Shown here: in pieces, positions 51,779 through 62,652 of the stretch
Position numbering within the stretch: the first letter of the stretch is position 1
How the letters are laid out: each line of letters opens with the position of its first letter
Assembly: GCA_003168265.1 (NCBI GenBank)
Contig: PMSV01000004.1
Span: forward strand, 119,504-183,503
Length of the DNA: 64,000 nucleotides
Reading direction: 5' to 3'
Source: Chitinophagaceae bacterium
GTDB lineage: Bacteria > Bacteroidota > Bacteroidia > Chitinophagales > Chitinophagaceae
Program-made: the position numbers and the translations under genes
Notes under the pieces: generated by a model
What the model was told of the DNA's origin: nothing
The model's input: the letters and a program-made list of their open reading frames with translations, nothing else
Database searches by the model: none

Positions 51779-53911
51779 TTAACGTATCAATACAACAATC
51801 CCATTTTTATAAATAATTTGTCCCGTGGAATTGTCCTTATAGGTCAATTCCCATACATAGGTACCCGAAGGCTGAGGAATGTTGTCGAATGTACCGTTCC
51901 ATCCAACGCTGACATTATTGGAAGTAAATATGAGTTGCCCCCATCGGTTATATATTTTCATCGAATAATCCTCAGTGGGACAAGCATGCACCGGAATGAA
52001 TATGTCATTGATACCGTCATTATTCGGGGTGAAGGCGGAGGGAATATATAAAGCACAAAGACAATTTTTAAATTGGACGTTTATTGAATCGGTAATGGTT
52101 CCGCAAAAATCTGTTGCACTTACATAATAAATGCCGGCTTTGGTAACTGTATAAGTAGGAAGCGTTGTTCCATCCTGCCATTCATAAGTTGTCTGCGGGA
52201 AAGTGGCGTCGAGCAATAGATTCTCTGTTGTGCAGAGTGTAGTATCAGGAGGGAAATGGATTTCGGGAATCTTCAGGAACTGTAAACTTAATGTATCCGA
52301 TACAGTGCAGCCATTCGCACTCGCAGATACCCAGTAAGTTCCGGAAGAATCGATGATCCTTGATTCATTGGTGCTCCCATTGTCCCAAAAATAATTGGCT
52401 CCCGCATTAAGTGCATCTAAAATGATGGAATCACTCTGGCAGACCGTAGAATCCCTGTAAGGGAATATATTTCCTGTTAAAATGATAATCGCCAGACTGT
52501 CTGAGTATGTCCAGGAACAGCCGTTTTGGCTTTCCAGTGAAAACTTATAGGTCCCTGAAGATAGGTCTGTAAATGATATGGAATCCGACAATGTATAATT
52601 GTTCCCTGCAAAATTGAGGGTAAAGGGTGTGCCGGCGCCAGGGATATTGATATGTATAAGGCCTTCATCAGTGCTATTGCAAATCTGGGAATTCGTAAAA
52701 TTTATTTCCGGAGCTGGCGGAGCAAAATCAGCGATCATAAAATTTGTATCAACAAAACAATAGTTGGTATCCCTGATCTTAAGGTCGTAGAGGCCGGTGT
52801 CCAGGCCACTGAAAGAAATTACCTGCTGGTAAGGGCCATTATTGAGGGAAAAAAAGAGATATTCCGCATCAGTCGACGGTGAAAACAGAACTGCACCAAT
52901 CTTTGCTCCACAAGTGTCCCCTTCTATCTGAAAAGCCGCTGATATATCCGCAGAGAGGTTTATTCTTATAACCGTATCTACCGAACAGCCATAGGTGTCC
53001 GATAGCTTTATACTATCGCTCCCAGCGACAAGACCGGTAAATAACCCTGTGGCATTGCTGATTGAAGTATTGAGCAAATAGGTAATAGGATCTCCATTCC
53101 CTTCTGTAGCCGATAGTTGCAGGCTTGTACTGGTTGAATTGGCAATACATGATGGCCTGTAAATTGAATCAATCGATATGGAAGATTCATTGCCATATGC
53201 ATCAGTAAAATCTGCGGCATCATCAACACCAATCGGGATAGTGCAACGCGTCCCTATTATTGATTTAGTTGCCAAATTAATTTCAACCAGGTTTGTGCTA
53301 TCAAGCGTCACGGTAGGCTGGAACCCAACAATAATATCCTTATTGCAAGTGGGGGCGAGCCCATAAAATGTCCGTCCTCCTGTTTGGACATACACCGTAC
53401 TTTTTGGCGGGTCCGAAATATTTATGTTGATCAGTCCGGAAGAAGATGCCAATATCAAGGTATCATCATAGAAAAACAGATCGCCTTGGGAAAAGTAATT
53501 GATGAATCCTAGTGTATCTTTCAGATCATTGTAAGGATTAAAAGTCTCAAGCCGGAATGAATCAATAAAATAAAGGATGCCATTCTTATCGACTGCCAAG
53601 GAATTTGCGTACACCATGCTGTCAAGCTTTTGGCACACAAAAGTGTCATTTAAGACAGTCCTATACAGGCCGCCATTAATTACATTGTAATAAAGAGTGT
53701 CATGATAAAGAGCAATTGAATAAGGGTTTCCATTGAGCTGGGTTTTACTGCAGGAAGGCGTATTCAAGCTATCGATAGAACAGGATGAAAGATCAATGGA
53801 ATAGAATTTTCCTGTACTCCCGACAACAATAATTTTCTGTGCTATTGAAACAGTGAGAAATAATAATTGCCAAAGCAAAATGAGAATCCGGATTAAGGCT
53901 GGCCGCTTCAA
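51779..53911 (-). CDS. Secreted protein with gliding-motility/T9SS type B C-terminal domain
   Basis: 710 residues with a signal peptide (ILILLWQLLFLTVSIAQ). Immunoglobulin- or PKD-like modules fill residues about 250-620 (SGTYWVSASANGCTVSDTLS is one repeat end). The last 85 residues are the CHU_C/type B sorting domain: YIPSAFTPNNDGINDIFIPV, MKIYNRWGQLIFTSNNVSVG, WNGTFDNIPQPSGTYVWELT. This domain directs export through the type IX secretion system and attachment to the cell surface. The cell therefore has T9SS. Confidence 0.9.
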   Translation of the reverse strand: MKRPALIRILILLWQLLFLTVSIAQKIIVVGSTGKFYSIDLSSCSIDSLNTPSCSKTQLNGNPYSIALYHDTLYYNVINGGLYRTVLNDTFVCQKLDSMVYANSLAVDKNGILYFIDSFRLETFNPYNDLKDTLGFINYFSQGDLFFYDDTLILASSSGLININISDPPKSTVYVQTGGRTFYGLAPTCNKDIIVGFQPTVTLDSTNLVEINLATKSIIGTRCTIPIGVDDAADFTDAYGNESSISIDSIYRPSCIANSTSTSLQLSATEGNGDPITYLLNTSISNATGLFTGLVAGSDSIKLSDTYGCSVDTVIRINLSADISAAFQIEGDTCGAKIGAVLFSPSTDAEYLFFSLNNGPYQQVISFSGLDTGLYDLKIRDTNYCFVDTNFMIADFAPPAPEINFTNSQICNSTDEGLIHINIPGAGTPFTLNFAGNNYTLSDSISFTDLSSGTYKFSLESQNGCSWTYSDSLAIIILTGNIFPYRDSTVCQSDSIILDALNAGANYFWDNGSTNESRIIDSSGTYWVSASANGCTVSDTLSLQFLKIPEIHFPPDTTLCTTENLLLDATFPQTTYEWQDGTTLPTYTVTKAGIYYVSATDFCGTITDSINVQFKNCLCALYIPSAFTPNNDGINDIFIPVHACPTEDYSMKIYNRWGQLIFTSNNVSVGWNGTFDNIPQPSGTYVWELTYKDNSTGQIIYKNGIVVLIR

Positions 53912-54015
53912 GATAAGATTAGTTTCGGTTTAAGGAAAGCGAAATAAATCAGGAATCAAATTAACAATTTTTTTATTCAAGACATAATATTTCGAACCTT
54001 CATTTCAATTGGCCC

Positions 54016-54564
54016 TTAAGCGGAATAATGTTCATAGTTTTCCCTATTAGTGATCCAATCTGAATTTATTTCATTTTTAAGTTCAGCTATATTTTTAGAA
54101 AATAGAAAAATGTCCTGTATTTGTTCCATTGTAAACCCATGGCTTTTGTCTACACATATCCAGGTATAAAAATATCCTCCAATTATTCTGGCATAAATAT
54201 CATCAGGTATCTCCGCAAGAAATGATCTGTTCGACAATTCGATATAGGCCCCGGCCAGCTTAATGGTGTCTTGTTTTTTGACGCCAAAGCCATTTAAATA
54301 ACTGATCAAAAGTATTTTTTCCGAAGGAACAAACACAAATATAGTAGGATAGCGGGCGAAAGAAATTGAAATCAGAGCATATCCGAGGTAAATTGAGAAA
54401 ACAAAAATAGAAAATGGAGACATGGGTTTCCCCAGACCAGAAATTGTAATCGAAAGCAAAGTCCCGAAGAATAAACAAACCGACAGTAATACCCCGCTTT
54501 GCCCTAAGGCCTTTCTTTTGGTTAGTTCAAACATATTGGGAGTTACTACAATTTTGTTAGTCAT
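54016..54564 (-). CDS. Membrane protein of unknown function
   Basis: 182 residues: two membrane helices near residues 22-62 (VLLSVCLFFGTLLSITISGL, FSIFVFSIYLGYALISISFA) and a soluble C-terminal part with FVFVPSEKILLISYLNGFGV. A PH-like arrangement (two helices plus a beta domain) is possible. It is upstream of the CHU_C protein on the same strand by about 105 bases. No family recognised. Confidence 0.5.
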   Translation of the reverse strand: MTNKIVVTPNMFELTKRKALGQSGVLLSVCLFFGTLLSITISGLGKPMSPFSIFVFSIYLGYALISISFARYPTIFVFVPSEKILLISYLNGFGVKKQDTIKLAGAYIELSNRSFLAEIPDDIYARIIGGYFYTWICVDKSHGFTMEQIQDIFLFSKNIAELKNEINSDWITNRENYEHYSA

Positions 54565-55425
54565 ATTGCAATATTGTATGAGGAATAAAATGGCTCTACA
54601 ATTGAGTACAAATTGTATCTCTCAAAAAAAAAAATAAATCAGGTAAGGATAACTAGGGCCAATGACCAGGCCTTTAAAGGGCAATGTTTTCCGAATGGTA
54701 CTCGAAAAAGTATTAGCAGTGAATGTTAAGATCTCATATTGTAACTGAGAATTAAATGTATAGTGGATTCAAAGCTAAGGGAATTTAAATATTTAAGAAT
54801 TTTTTGGCAGGAATAATTTAATCCATTTCCCGAAACGGTGAAAAAACCCTATGACCCCGGGAAAAGTCCCGTTTTTTATTAGCTATTTTTCACAGGTCAA
54901 AAAAACATAAGATATTTTTTTTTATTTGAAAAAATATTAATAAACTTTACTTGGCCATACGGATATTTGCTTTATCAAACTATAATCCGTCCTTAAGTAT
55001 AAAACTCACTGATTTTTTACCTCAACGCCAAAGATTTTTGTAACACTCAAGTAGCAAGTTATCGAGTTGGTATTTATCGATGCCATGTGCATTGCATAAA
55101 ACTCTGAATTCAATTAAGAACAGCCGATTTAACGTTGCATGGCCCTATGTAGGCTTTAATAGTTGATTATTTTTTAAACAATGGCAAGACTGATTAAATG
55201 TCGGCCTGTAATCTTTTTGTCTAACTAGGATCAGGAGTCGTTTTTTAAAAACCAAATCAAGATGTTTGGAAAAGGTGACATGGCAATTTATACAGTGGCA
55301 AAGTTTAACAGATAGGATCATCCTCTTAGTAAACAGGCAGTCCTTTAAAAATGAATTGCCTGAGATTAATTCTATTGATAAGTAAACCAACTTTTGCATA
55401 CTCAATTTAGAATCAAAATAATGTT
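54565..55425. other. 860-base non-coding region ahead of the Rhs cassette
   Basis: No gene accepted. Holds the hairpin CGGGA-AAAG-TCCCG plus six T at 54858-54877. A weak -7 like box (AACTTTTG near 55390) lies about 30 bases before the ATG at 55426. A minus-strand open frame at 55145-55405 has a CHCINCH cluster but otherwise no support. Confidence 0.4.
54858..54877 (+). terminator. Terminator-like hairpin
   Basis: CGGGA (54858-54862) pairs with TCCCG (54867-54871) over a four-base loop, then TTTTTT. No plus-strand gene precedes it closely, so it may act in a leader RNA of the cassette; compare 40474-40490. Confidence 0.5.
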
Positions 55426-56946
55426 ATGAGAAAACTGAAAAGGAAATTCCTTCTGACATCTACGGTATTATTCTGCTATGTCCTCATTGCAGAAGGGCAG
55501 AATGTTACATCAGTCAGTTCAGGAAATGGAATAACTGTTGATAATACCAATGCGAGTACTCCGATCATTAATTTGGGCGCTACACTGACTAATAATGCAA
55601 ATATTGATTTGGGCTCCAGTTATAATTTCAACTTCCTAAAGAGCTCCACCAGTTCCAATTATTTTACCCTACTCAACAATGGAAATATCGGGATCGGGAA
55701 TACTAATCCAGCATGTCCGTTAGATGTCACAGGACTGGCAAATTTCAGAGGGACACTCACCGTAAACAGTCCATCTTATTCAGGCGGTTTTTCAGTTTAC
55801 AATTCAGGGACCTCCCAGGCTTACTTGGGAACTTCCCTTGCAAATTTTAATTTTGGGTGGTCAGGAGGAAATTATATCTCAAGCAGTGCCTCGTTACTCA
55901 CTCCTACAGTTCTTGGTTATAATAGAGGTGCCTTATCATTTGCTGCCAATCCGGCAAATGGAGTAACCTTCAATTTTGCCATGACGAGTTGGTTTGTAAG
56001 CAATCAGACAGGAAATTTCACCTATATTTTAGCAAATCCCACAATCCTTAGTAACCTAGCGGGCGCATATAACCACACAGTATTAAGCATACAACCAAAT
56101 ATTGATGTCTCCGGCAGTTATGCCTCAACTATCCGAGGCATATATTATAATCCAACTGTCACCAGCTATTCAGGAAATAATCCGGTCCATATTGCCTTTC
56201 AGAACACGATTGGCAATAATCTGTTTAATTCGACAGGTGGAAACACCCTTATTGGTACAGCAATTGACAGTGGTCAAAAACTACAAGTCAATGGAAGCAG
56301 CTCTTTTAATGGAGGGATATTGGTTACCAGCCTAACAGGCATTGGAACACCGACACGGGTGTTGGTCGGTGACTCAACTGGGCATCTTGGATTCACATCA
56401 TTAAGCGGAGTCGCTTCTTCCGGCTCCATTTGGACGCCTATTACTGTTGGATCAACGACCAGTGAATACAATAACAACTCAGGCAACATCATTCTCGGAG
56501 CCAACACAGACAATGGCAGCGGGGAAATTTTGCAGGTTAATGGAGCTTCTTATTTCAGTCAGGCAGTAACCATTAATACATTGCCTGGAAGCAATACTTC
56601 TCCCTATATGCTCGCTGTGAACGGTTCGGCCATTTTTACTCAAGCCGTCGTGAAATTGAATAGCAATTGGCCCGATTATGTTTTCAAACCCTCTTACCCA
56701 TTAATGCCTCTCCATGAAGTGGAGAAGTATATCTCAAATAACAATCATCTTCCTGAAGTCCCTTCCCAAATTGAAATTGAGAAAAATGGAGTCGATTTAG
56801 GCCAAAGTCAGTCACTGTTGTTGAAAAAAATTGAAGAATTGACGCTGTACTTAATTGAACAGCAGAAGAAAAATGAGAGCCAGGAAGCCAGGATCAAAGC
56901 ATTGGAGGAAAAAATTGATCTATTGATCAAGATGAATAGCCATTAA
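55426..56946 (+). CDS. Tail-fibre-like surface protein of the Rhs cassette
   Basis: 506 residues. Signal peptide ([17 protein letters not shown]), then repetitive Ser/Thr/Asn-rich strands with [20 protein letters not shown], the marker of phage tail-fibre-like and intramolecular-chaperone-linked surface proteins of Bacteroidota. The end is [20 protein letters not shown], then HLPEVPSQ and a coiled coil ([20 protein letters not shown]). The C-terminal module LxEVExYIxxNxHLPxVPS is widespread just upstream of Rhs genes in this phylum. Likely surface-exposed and trimeric; role unknown. Confidence 0.75.
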   Translation: MRKLKRKFLLTSTVLFCYVLIAEGQNVTSVSSGNGITVDNTNASTPIINLGATLTNNANIDLGSSYNFNFLKSSTSSNYFTLLNNGNIGIGNTNPACPLDVTGLANFRGTLTVNSPSYSGGFSVYNSGTSQAYLGTSLANFNFGWSGGNYISSSASLLTPTVLGYNRGALSFAANPANGVTFNFAMTSWFVSNQTGNFTYILANPTILSNLAGAYNHTVLSIQPNIDVSGSYASTIRGIYYNPTVTSYSGNNPVHIAFQNTIGNNLFNSTGGNTLIGTAIDSGQKLQVNGSSSFNGGILVTSLTGIGTPTRVLVGDSTGHLGFTSLSGVASSGSIWTPITVGSTTSEYNNNSGNIILGANTDNGSGEILQVNGASYFSQAVTINTLPGSNTSPYMLAVNGSAIFTQAVVKLNSNWPDYVFKPSYPLMPLHEVEKYISNNNHLPEVPSQIEIEKNGVDLGQSQSLLLKKIEELTLYLIEQQKKNESQEARIKALEEKIDLLIKMNSH

Positions 56947-57011
56947 GTCTAGGATCAAAGGTTATGATGCGTTTGTGAATTACTGATTATTTATAAATAT
57001 GAAACCCTGCT

Positions 57012-58535
57012 ATGAGACTTAACACAATTCCCACAAGCCTGGGCATTTATTGCCTGGTCAATTTGTTATGTTCTTGTCTCCCACTCAGGGGATATTCCCA
57101 GGATAAGGATTCCACCCAGACAGATATGTTTAAATCAATAACCAGCATAAGCGATAAGGGATTGAAAATGATGAATAGTCGCTATCAGCTCCTGCAAAAA
57201 ACGATTGAAAAACAAACGGCCAAAGCCATTGAGCGGATGCAAAAAAAGGAATTGAAACTCCAAAATCAGATGATGTCCATTGATAGCAATAAATCCAAGA
57301 AACTCTTTGCAGAAACGAAAGCTAAATATGAGAAACTAAAACAGGAACTCACCAATCCTTCACCCTTGAATAGTTCATTTGCCCAAAAAGTGAAATCCTA
57401 TGTTCCGGGCCTGGATAACCTGCAAACTTCCCTAAAATACATGGAACAAAAGGAATTTTCCATTCCGGATCAGAAATTACAGGAGATACAAAATTTGAGC
57501 ACAAGGCTCACCCAATTACAAGCCAAACTGCAAGTTGCTACCCAGGTTCAAACCTACTTGCAACAAAGAGAGTCTTTCCTGAAACAAAAATTAAATGGCC
57601 TTCCTGTCGCAAAGCAAATTGTAGGGCTCAATAAAGAGGCCTATTACTACCAGCAACGTATGATTCAGTATAAGGCTATGCTCAATGACAAGGACAAGAT
57701 GAAACAGCAACTGATTTCCATGGTCGAGGCTCAACCAGCTTTTCAGAAGTTCTGGCAAAAGCACAGCATTTTAGCCAGCATGTTCCCTCTTACAAGTGGT
57801 GATGCAGATTTGGGTAGTGCGGTTGCATCAAAGATTGGCCTTCAAACCAGGTCCCTGGTTAATACAATGATTCAGGCCCAATTGGGCAAATCAATAGGAA
57901 GTTCAAGTAGTGCCTCGGGAGGGAATAATAGTCAGAACTATTTGCAACAGCAGGTCCAACAGGCAAAGAGTGCATTAGAGAACTTTAAAGCCAAGCTAAT
58001 GAAGATGGGAAGCAATACTGGTAATAGCAACGAAGTGATAATGCCAAGTTTTACCCCTAATACCCAAAAGACCAAGACCTTCTTAAAAAGGATTGAATAC
58101 GGTTTCAGCGTTCAAAGCATTCCCAATACTGGTTATTTTCCTGCAACAACAAACCTGGCCCTTTTGCTTGGATATAAACTCAGCGATAAGGCAACAGTGG
58201 GTATTGGAGGGGCTTATTTATTCGGTTGGGGCACTCCGTTTAAGAATATCAATTTTTCAAATCAAGGTATAGGAGTCAGAAGTTATGTAGATATAAAAGC
58301 AAAGGGCAGTTTTTGGATCACTGCTGGACTTGAATATAGTTACATGGAATCATTTACATCGATCCCTGGGATCACAGAGGCTGATCTTTGGCAAAAAAGC
58401 GCATTGGTCGGTTTCACGAAAAAATATAAAGTAGGTAGAAAGACGGTTAACCTTCAGGCCTTGTATGACCTGCTGTATAAACAGGAGATACCCAGAGGCG
58501 AGCCCTTGAAATTCAGGGTGGGATATAGTTTTTAA
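57012..58535 (+). CDS. Coiled-coil plus outer-membrane barrel protein of the Rhs cassette
   Basis: 507 residues. Export signal at the N-terminus (GIYCLVNLLCSCLPLRGYSQ), long helical coiled-coil part to about residue 290 (LLQKTIEKQTAKAIERMQKK, LSTRLTQLQAKLQVATQVQT), a Ser/Gly linker, and about 150 residues of beta-barrel-type strands ending LKFRVGYSF, with Phe at the C-terminus as in outer-membrane barrels. It lies between the fibre-like gene and the Rhs gene, 35 bases before the latter. Broken copies are at 40705-41325 and 62383-62627, so it is a recurrent Rhs partner. A role in Rhs export or display is inference. Confidence 0.75.
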   Translation: MRLNTIPTSLGIYCLVNLLCSCLPLRGYSQDKDSTQTDMFKSITSISDKGLKMMNSRYQLLQKTIEKQTAKAIERMQKKELKLQNQMMSIDSNKSKKLFAETKAKYEKLKQELTNPSPLNSSFAQKVKSYVPGLDNLQTSLKYMEQKEFSIPDQKLQEIQNLSTRLTQLQAKLQVATQVQTYLQQRESFLKQKLNGLPVAKQIVGLNKEAYYYQQRMIQYKAMLNDKDKMKQQLISMVEAQPAFQKFWQKHSILASMFPLTSGDADLGSAVASKIGLQTRSLVNTMIQAQLGKSIGSSSSASGGNNSQNYLQQQVQQAKSALENFKAKLMKMGSNTGNSNEVIMPSFTPNTQKTKTFLKRIEYGFSVQSIPNTGYFPATTNLALLLGYKLSDKATVGIGGAYLFGWGTPFKNINFSNQGIGVRSYVDIKAKGSFWITAGLEYSYMESFTSIPGITEADLWQKSALVGFTKKYKVGRKTVNLQALYDLLYKQEIPRGEPLKFRVGYSF

Positions 58536-58569
58536 TTATTTCTTGATAAATGAACAAGGATTTATTAAT

Positions 58570-61500
58570 ATGAGCAAAACATTATTTTTGCGGTCATGTA
58601 TTGCCGTTAGCCTTCTCTGTTGGGACAGCATTCAGGCCCAGACTCAATACATACCCACTATAATCCCCCCTTCCCCAAATGCAGCTTCCCTGATGAAGTT
58701 CACCGATGTTCCGGTGAGCTCCTATACAGGCACGGCCGACATCACGGTCCCTATCTATACCATCTCGGCAAGAGGGCTTAACATCCCTATCAGCCTGAGC
58801 TATCACACAGGTGGAGTCAGAATGAAAGATGAATCCGGATGGGTAGGCCTTGGCTGGGCATTATCTGCTGGGGGCTCTATATCCAGGATCATCAATAACC
58901 AAGACGATTTCAACAATGGGGGGGCTAACTATTTCACCACTAATGTCCCACAGTTGCCGGGCGACATGAGCACAGTACAGAATTATCAGGGAAGTAGCTC
59001 TATTCCACCAGGGCCATATTTCTTTGACTTATACTGTTCTTATCTAGTGAATGTCACGGGGGGCACAGAAAATTACGCTATGGCGCTGGGGAGTGGCCTT
59101 GGGGTCTATGATCTGGAGCCCGATATCTACTACTACAATTTCGCAGGGCATAGTGGCAAGTTCATCCTTTTACGCAGCAACAGACAGGCCGTGCTTCAGA
59201 AACAGGACAATATAAGGATACAGGTTGATAACGCCGGCCAGGTATTCACCATCACGGATGAGAATGGGAACAATTTTATTTTCCAAGATAGAGATTCCTC
59301 TGGTTCAGCCATAGGAGCTTCATCTACCTATTCGACTAGCTCCTGGAACCTATCCAAGATAATCACACAGCTGAACGACACAGTAGCATTTACTTATTCT
59401 TCTGATAACACATGGACGTATGTAAAACCGGATACCTATGAGACAGTAAATGCTGAGTGCTCCAATGCCCAGGGCGATATCCTTGGAAATGGGGCAGGCA
59501 CATTTTACCTTAACAAGATTTTGCAGAGCATCAATTTTTCGAATGGACAGCTTCAGTTTATTTTTGACGGCAATCGGAGTGATCTTTCCGGAGGCAAAAA
59601 ACTTGATGCTATTCAAGTCTACGCAAAGAATGCCGCAGGCAGCCTCACTTATTTTAAAGAGAATGATTTTTACTATTCTTATTTTGATGCTCTTACCGAT
59701 GATGACCCCGTTGACAGCTTTGAGCTAAAACGGCTCAGGCTCGACAGCGTAAAAGAAGTATCTGGGACATCCTATACGACCCCGCCCTATTCCTTTCAAT
59801 ATTTCCCGGAACAAGGCAAAGGGACCATCTATATCATGAAACATGGGGCCTGTGTTGATCATTGGGGGTTCTATAATGGCATCTATAATACTTCTTTCAT
59901 ACCAACAATCCCAGCTACCTTATTTTCCCCGCCTACGTATAATTCAGCCTCCGGTAGTTATTACTCCCGACAGGGAGCGAACAGATCTCCGGACTCAACC
60001 GCATACTACACATCACTTTTTGCGCTGCAACAGATTAATTATCCTACGGGGGGAAAAACTGTGCTTACCTATGAGCAGAACTATTATGATGACAACAATT
60101 CCAGGACATCAGGAGGCGTCGATTTCCCGATACAGAATACTGTCACGATCGACTCTAATATTAACGTTGGCAACTATGGCACCACTACCGGCAATCTGAA
60201 CCTGACAAACATATTCCCGCAACTCTTTTCGGGTACTACAAACACAAACCTTACGATTGATATTGCATTCATTGGCACGGGTGATACGGATGTCAATTAC
60301 CACACTATGAATTCTGGGCTGATATATTTTACGTTTACTGCGAATGGCACTCCAATGCTGAGCGAAGATATCACAAACAATGCCCTGAGTTGCTCGGGGG
60401 GTACATGCAACATTAGCGTCCCGATAGCGATCATAGGTACACTATCGAATTGCACATGGACTGCGTACATCGACCCATCTGTCAGTTTTACTTATTTCTC
60501 AGAGATACACCTGACTTTTGCTTTTGAGGAGCTCCAAACAGTATACAATAACAACCCAACCCTTTCTGCAAGTGGCCTAAGGGTAAAGACTATCACAGAT
60601 TACTCTTCTTCAAGCACTGTCGCGAAGCAAAGAGTCTACAATTACGGATACCTTCAAGACAAGCTGGGCACTGGCACGCCCCAGCAGTATACGTATGGGA
60701 TACTCATGTCCTATCCATCTTACATGCGTTATACTTTCACCCCTCCGAGTGCTAACGTCTATTGTACCAGTCTCACCATTTATAGCAGCAGCTACAACCC
60801 GCTCACAAGCGTCATTGATGGGAATATTGTTGGTTATAGCCAGGTATCAGAAACGATAGTGGACCCAAGCTCTGGTCTTGATATAGGAAAGACAATATAT
60901 ACCTATTTTAATTCGCCTGACACAGGGGTAAGCTATGACGGCTTCAGGCTGCCAGGCACCTTCAATATCGGCAACAACTTGAACGGTGCGCTTCTTTCAA
61001 AAACAGTTTATGCGAATGTTGGTGGGAACTATCAGCCTGTTTCTTCTACAGTCAATAATTATCATTTAGCTAATAGGTCGATTTATTATTCGCCTAAAGT
61101 CATAGCCCCTCCTTTCGATGGCGCGGGCAACGCGGCATATTGTCCAAATCAGAATATTGTTTCCATAGAGATGCTAGCTTGTTTTTACCCGTCGATCAAA
61201 TCAGAGCGGCTGTTGCTGGACTCAACTTATGATTATGGTTATGACCAGAACAACCCATCCAATTATATACTTTCGGTAAAAAGGAACTATTATGATAACC
61301 CGGCCCATTATTTAGTGACCCGCAACAATATGATCGACAGCAAGGGGAATTCCCTTACCACCCACCTGAAGTACCCACAAGACTTTATACCCAATGGCGA
61401 TACTGTGACCGGCAATACAATCCTGGATACAATGATCGGCAGGAACATGGTCGTCGAGACTATCGAAAAGCAGGACAGTTTTTATTATGCCGGTTCAACA

Positions 61501-62316
61501 ACCGGTTATGTCAAAGGTGCGCAACTTAACTTATATAGAATACTGACTTCAAATCTCAATACTATCGTACCAGATCGAACATATGATTTGCAAACACAAT
61601 CGCCGATTACAAACTTCCAACCATTCAGCATCTCCGGAAATACTACCAGCATGGATTCGAGATACCGGCAGATGATCAGTTTTGACCAGTATGACCTAAG
61701 AAATAATATTCAGCAGTATACTACCACTGATCAAATACCGGTTACGATTTTATGGGATTATATCAATAAATACCCGATTGCCCAGGTTAAAAATGCTTCT
61801 TTGGCCGATGTAGCAGCTACTAGTTTTGAAGCGGATGGGCAAGGTGGATGGGCATTTTCCGGCACTCCGGTTACTGCCGCATATGCCCCTACGGGAATCA
61901 TGTATTATCCTCTTTCGAGCGGCTCCATCAATAAAACCGGACTTACAAGCACAACTAACTATGTAGTTTCTTACTGGAGCAATAGCGGGAGTTATACCGT
62001 GACGGGAAGCGGCTCGGTCATACAGGGTCCAACGATCAATGGATGGACTTATTATGAGCAAAGCGTGACCGGTGTAACAAGCTTAACGATTTCTGGAAAC
62101 GGAAATATAGACGAATTGCGGTTATACCCAGCCAATGCACAACTGACTTCCTACACCTATTCACCATTGGTTGGAATGACTTCCTCCTGTGATTTGAATA
62201 ATCGAGTTACCTATTACTATTATGATTCATTGGGCAGACTTTACATGGTTAAAGATAAGGATGGAAATATAGTTAAAATGTATTCTTACCAATATGGAAG
62301 CCAGCCACAACAATGA
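58570..62316 (+). CDS. Rhs-family protein without a recognisable toxin tip
   Basis: Start at the ATG at 58570 (MSKTLFLRSCIAVSLL), which begins a signal peptide; 1248 residues. The N-terminus PPSPNAASLMKFTDVPVSSY, then TGTADITVPIYTI and SLSYHTGGVRMKDESGWVGL, WALSAGGSISR is the standard opening of secreted Bacteroidota Rhs/SpvB-like proteins. Rhs-type motifs end the protein (VTYYYYDSLGRLYMVKDKDG). It stops soon after, with no core-end PxG motif and no toxin domain, so it may be a first component, with the second Rhs protein supplying the core end and tip. Confidence 0.85.
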   Translation: MSKTLFLRSCIAVSLLCWDSIQAQTQYIPTIIPPSPNAASLMKFTDVPVSSYTGTADITVPIYTISARGLNIPISLSYHTGGVRMKDESGWVGLGWALSAGGSISRIINNQDDFNNGGANYFTTNVPQLPGDMSTVQNYQGSSSIPPGPYFFDLYCSYLVNVTGGTENYAMALGSGLGVYDLEPDIYYYNFAGHSGKFILLRSNRQAVLQKQDNIRIQVDNAGQVFTITDENGNNFIFQDRDSSGSAIGASSTYSTSSWNLSKIITQLNDTVAFTYSSDNTWTYVKPDTYETVNAECSNAQGDILGNGAGTFYLNKILQSINFSNGQLQFIFDGNRSDLSGGKKLDAIQVYAKNAAGSLTYFKENDFYYSYFDALTDDDPVDSFELKRLRLDSVKEVSGTSYTTPPYSFQYFPEQGKGTIYIMKHGACVDHWGFYNGIYNTSFIPTIPATLFSPPTYNSASGSYYSRQGANRSPDSTAYYTSLFALQQINYPTGGKTVLTYEQNYYDDNNSRTSGGVDFPIQNTVTIDSNINVGNYGTTTGNLNLTNIFPQLFSGTTNTNLTIDIAFIGTGDTDVNYHTMNSGLIYFTFTANGTPMLSEDITNNALSCSGGTCNISVPIAIIGTLSNCTWTAYIDPSVSFTYFSEIHLTFAFEELQTVYNNNPTLSASGLRVKTITDYSSSSTVAKQRVYNYGYLQDKLGTGTPQQYTYGILMSYPSYMRYTFTPPSANVYCTSLTIYSSSYNPLTSVIDGNIVGYSQVSETIVDPSSGLDIGKTIYTYFNSPDTGVSYDGFRLPGTFNIGNNLNGALLSKTVYANVGGNYQPVSSTVNNYHLANRSIYYSPKVIAPPFDGAGNAAYCPNQNIVSIEMLACFYPSIKSERLLLDSTYDYGYDQNNPSNYILSVKRNYYDNPAHYLVTRNNMIDSKGNSLTTHLKYPQDFIPNGDTVTGNTILDTMIGRNMVVETIEKQDSFYYAGSTTGYVKGAQLNLYRILTSNLNTIVPDRTYDLQTQSPITNFQPFSISGNTTSMDSRYRQMISFDQYDLRNNIQQYTTTDQIPVTILWDYINKYPIAQVKNASLADVAATSFEADGQGGWAFSGTPVTAAYAPTGIMYYPLSSGSINKTGLTSTTNYVVSYWSNSGSYTVTGSGSVIQGPTINGWTYYEQSVTGVTSLTISGNGNIDELRLYPANAQLTSYTYSPLVGMTSSCDLNNRVTYYYYDSLGRLYMVKDKDGNIVKMYSYQYGSQPQQ

Positions 62317-62382
62317 TTAATTATAGTCTATAATCAACAATAATTGCCTATACAAAGCGAACAAAAATCAAATAGACAAAAC

Positions 62383-62627
62383 ATGAAATCCATAGTATTT
62401 CTTTTATTGATAACTTCTTTTCTGGGCACCTACAGTCAAAAACTGATAACCCTTCAGGTTTATATAAACTCAATAGCACTCTGGCAAAAAAGTGCACTGA
62501 TTGCAATTACAAAAAAAATAAAGTGGGGGAAAAAACGATTAACCTTCATGCCCTCTATGACCTGTTTTATAACCAGGAAATCCCTAGAGGCGGGCCCTTG
62601 AAATTTGGGGTGGGATATAGTTTTTAG
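62383..62627 (+). pseudogene. Frameshifted partial copy of the barrel gene end
   Basis: The ATG at 62383 opens a signal peptide (MKSIVFLLLITSFLGTYSQ); from 62481 the bases match 58388-58535. The protein continues WQKSALIAITKK, then a frameshift in an A/G-rich run, and in the other frame INLHALYDLFYNQEIPRG, GPLKFGVGYSF, nearly the same as the end of the 57012-58535 product (LQALYDLLYKQEIPRGEP, LKFRVGYSF). About 50 residues of the barrel end remain. It sits between the two Rhs genes. Confidence 0.85.
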
Positions 62628-62652
62628 AAAAGGCCGACCAAAGTCAAAAATC

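Noticed and set aside
55145..55405. Minus-strand frame with a CHCINCH cluster
   Set aside because: Biased composition, no start context, no neighbour logic; may be a decayed zinc-ribbon gene but not supportable.
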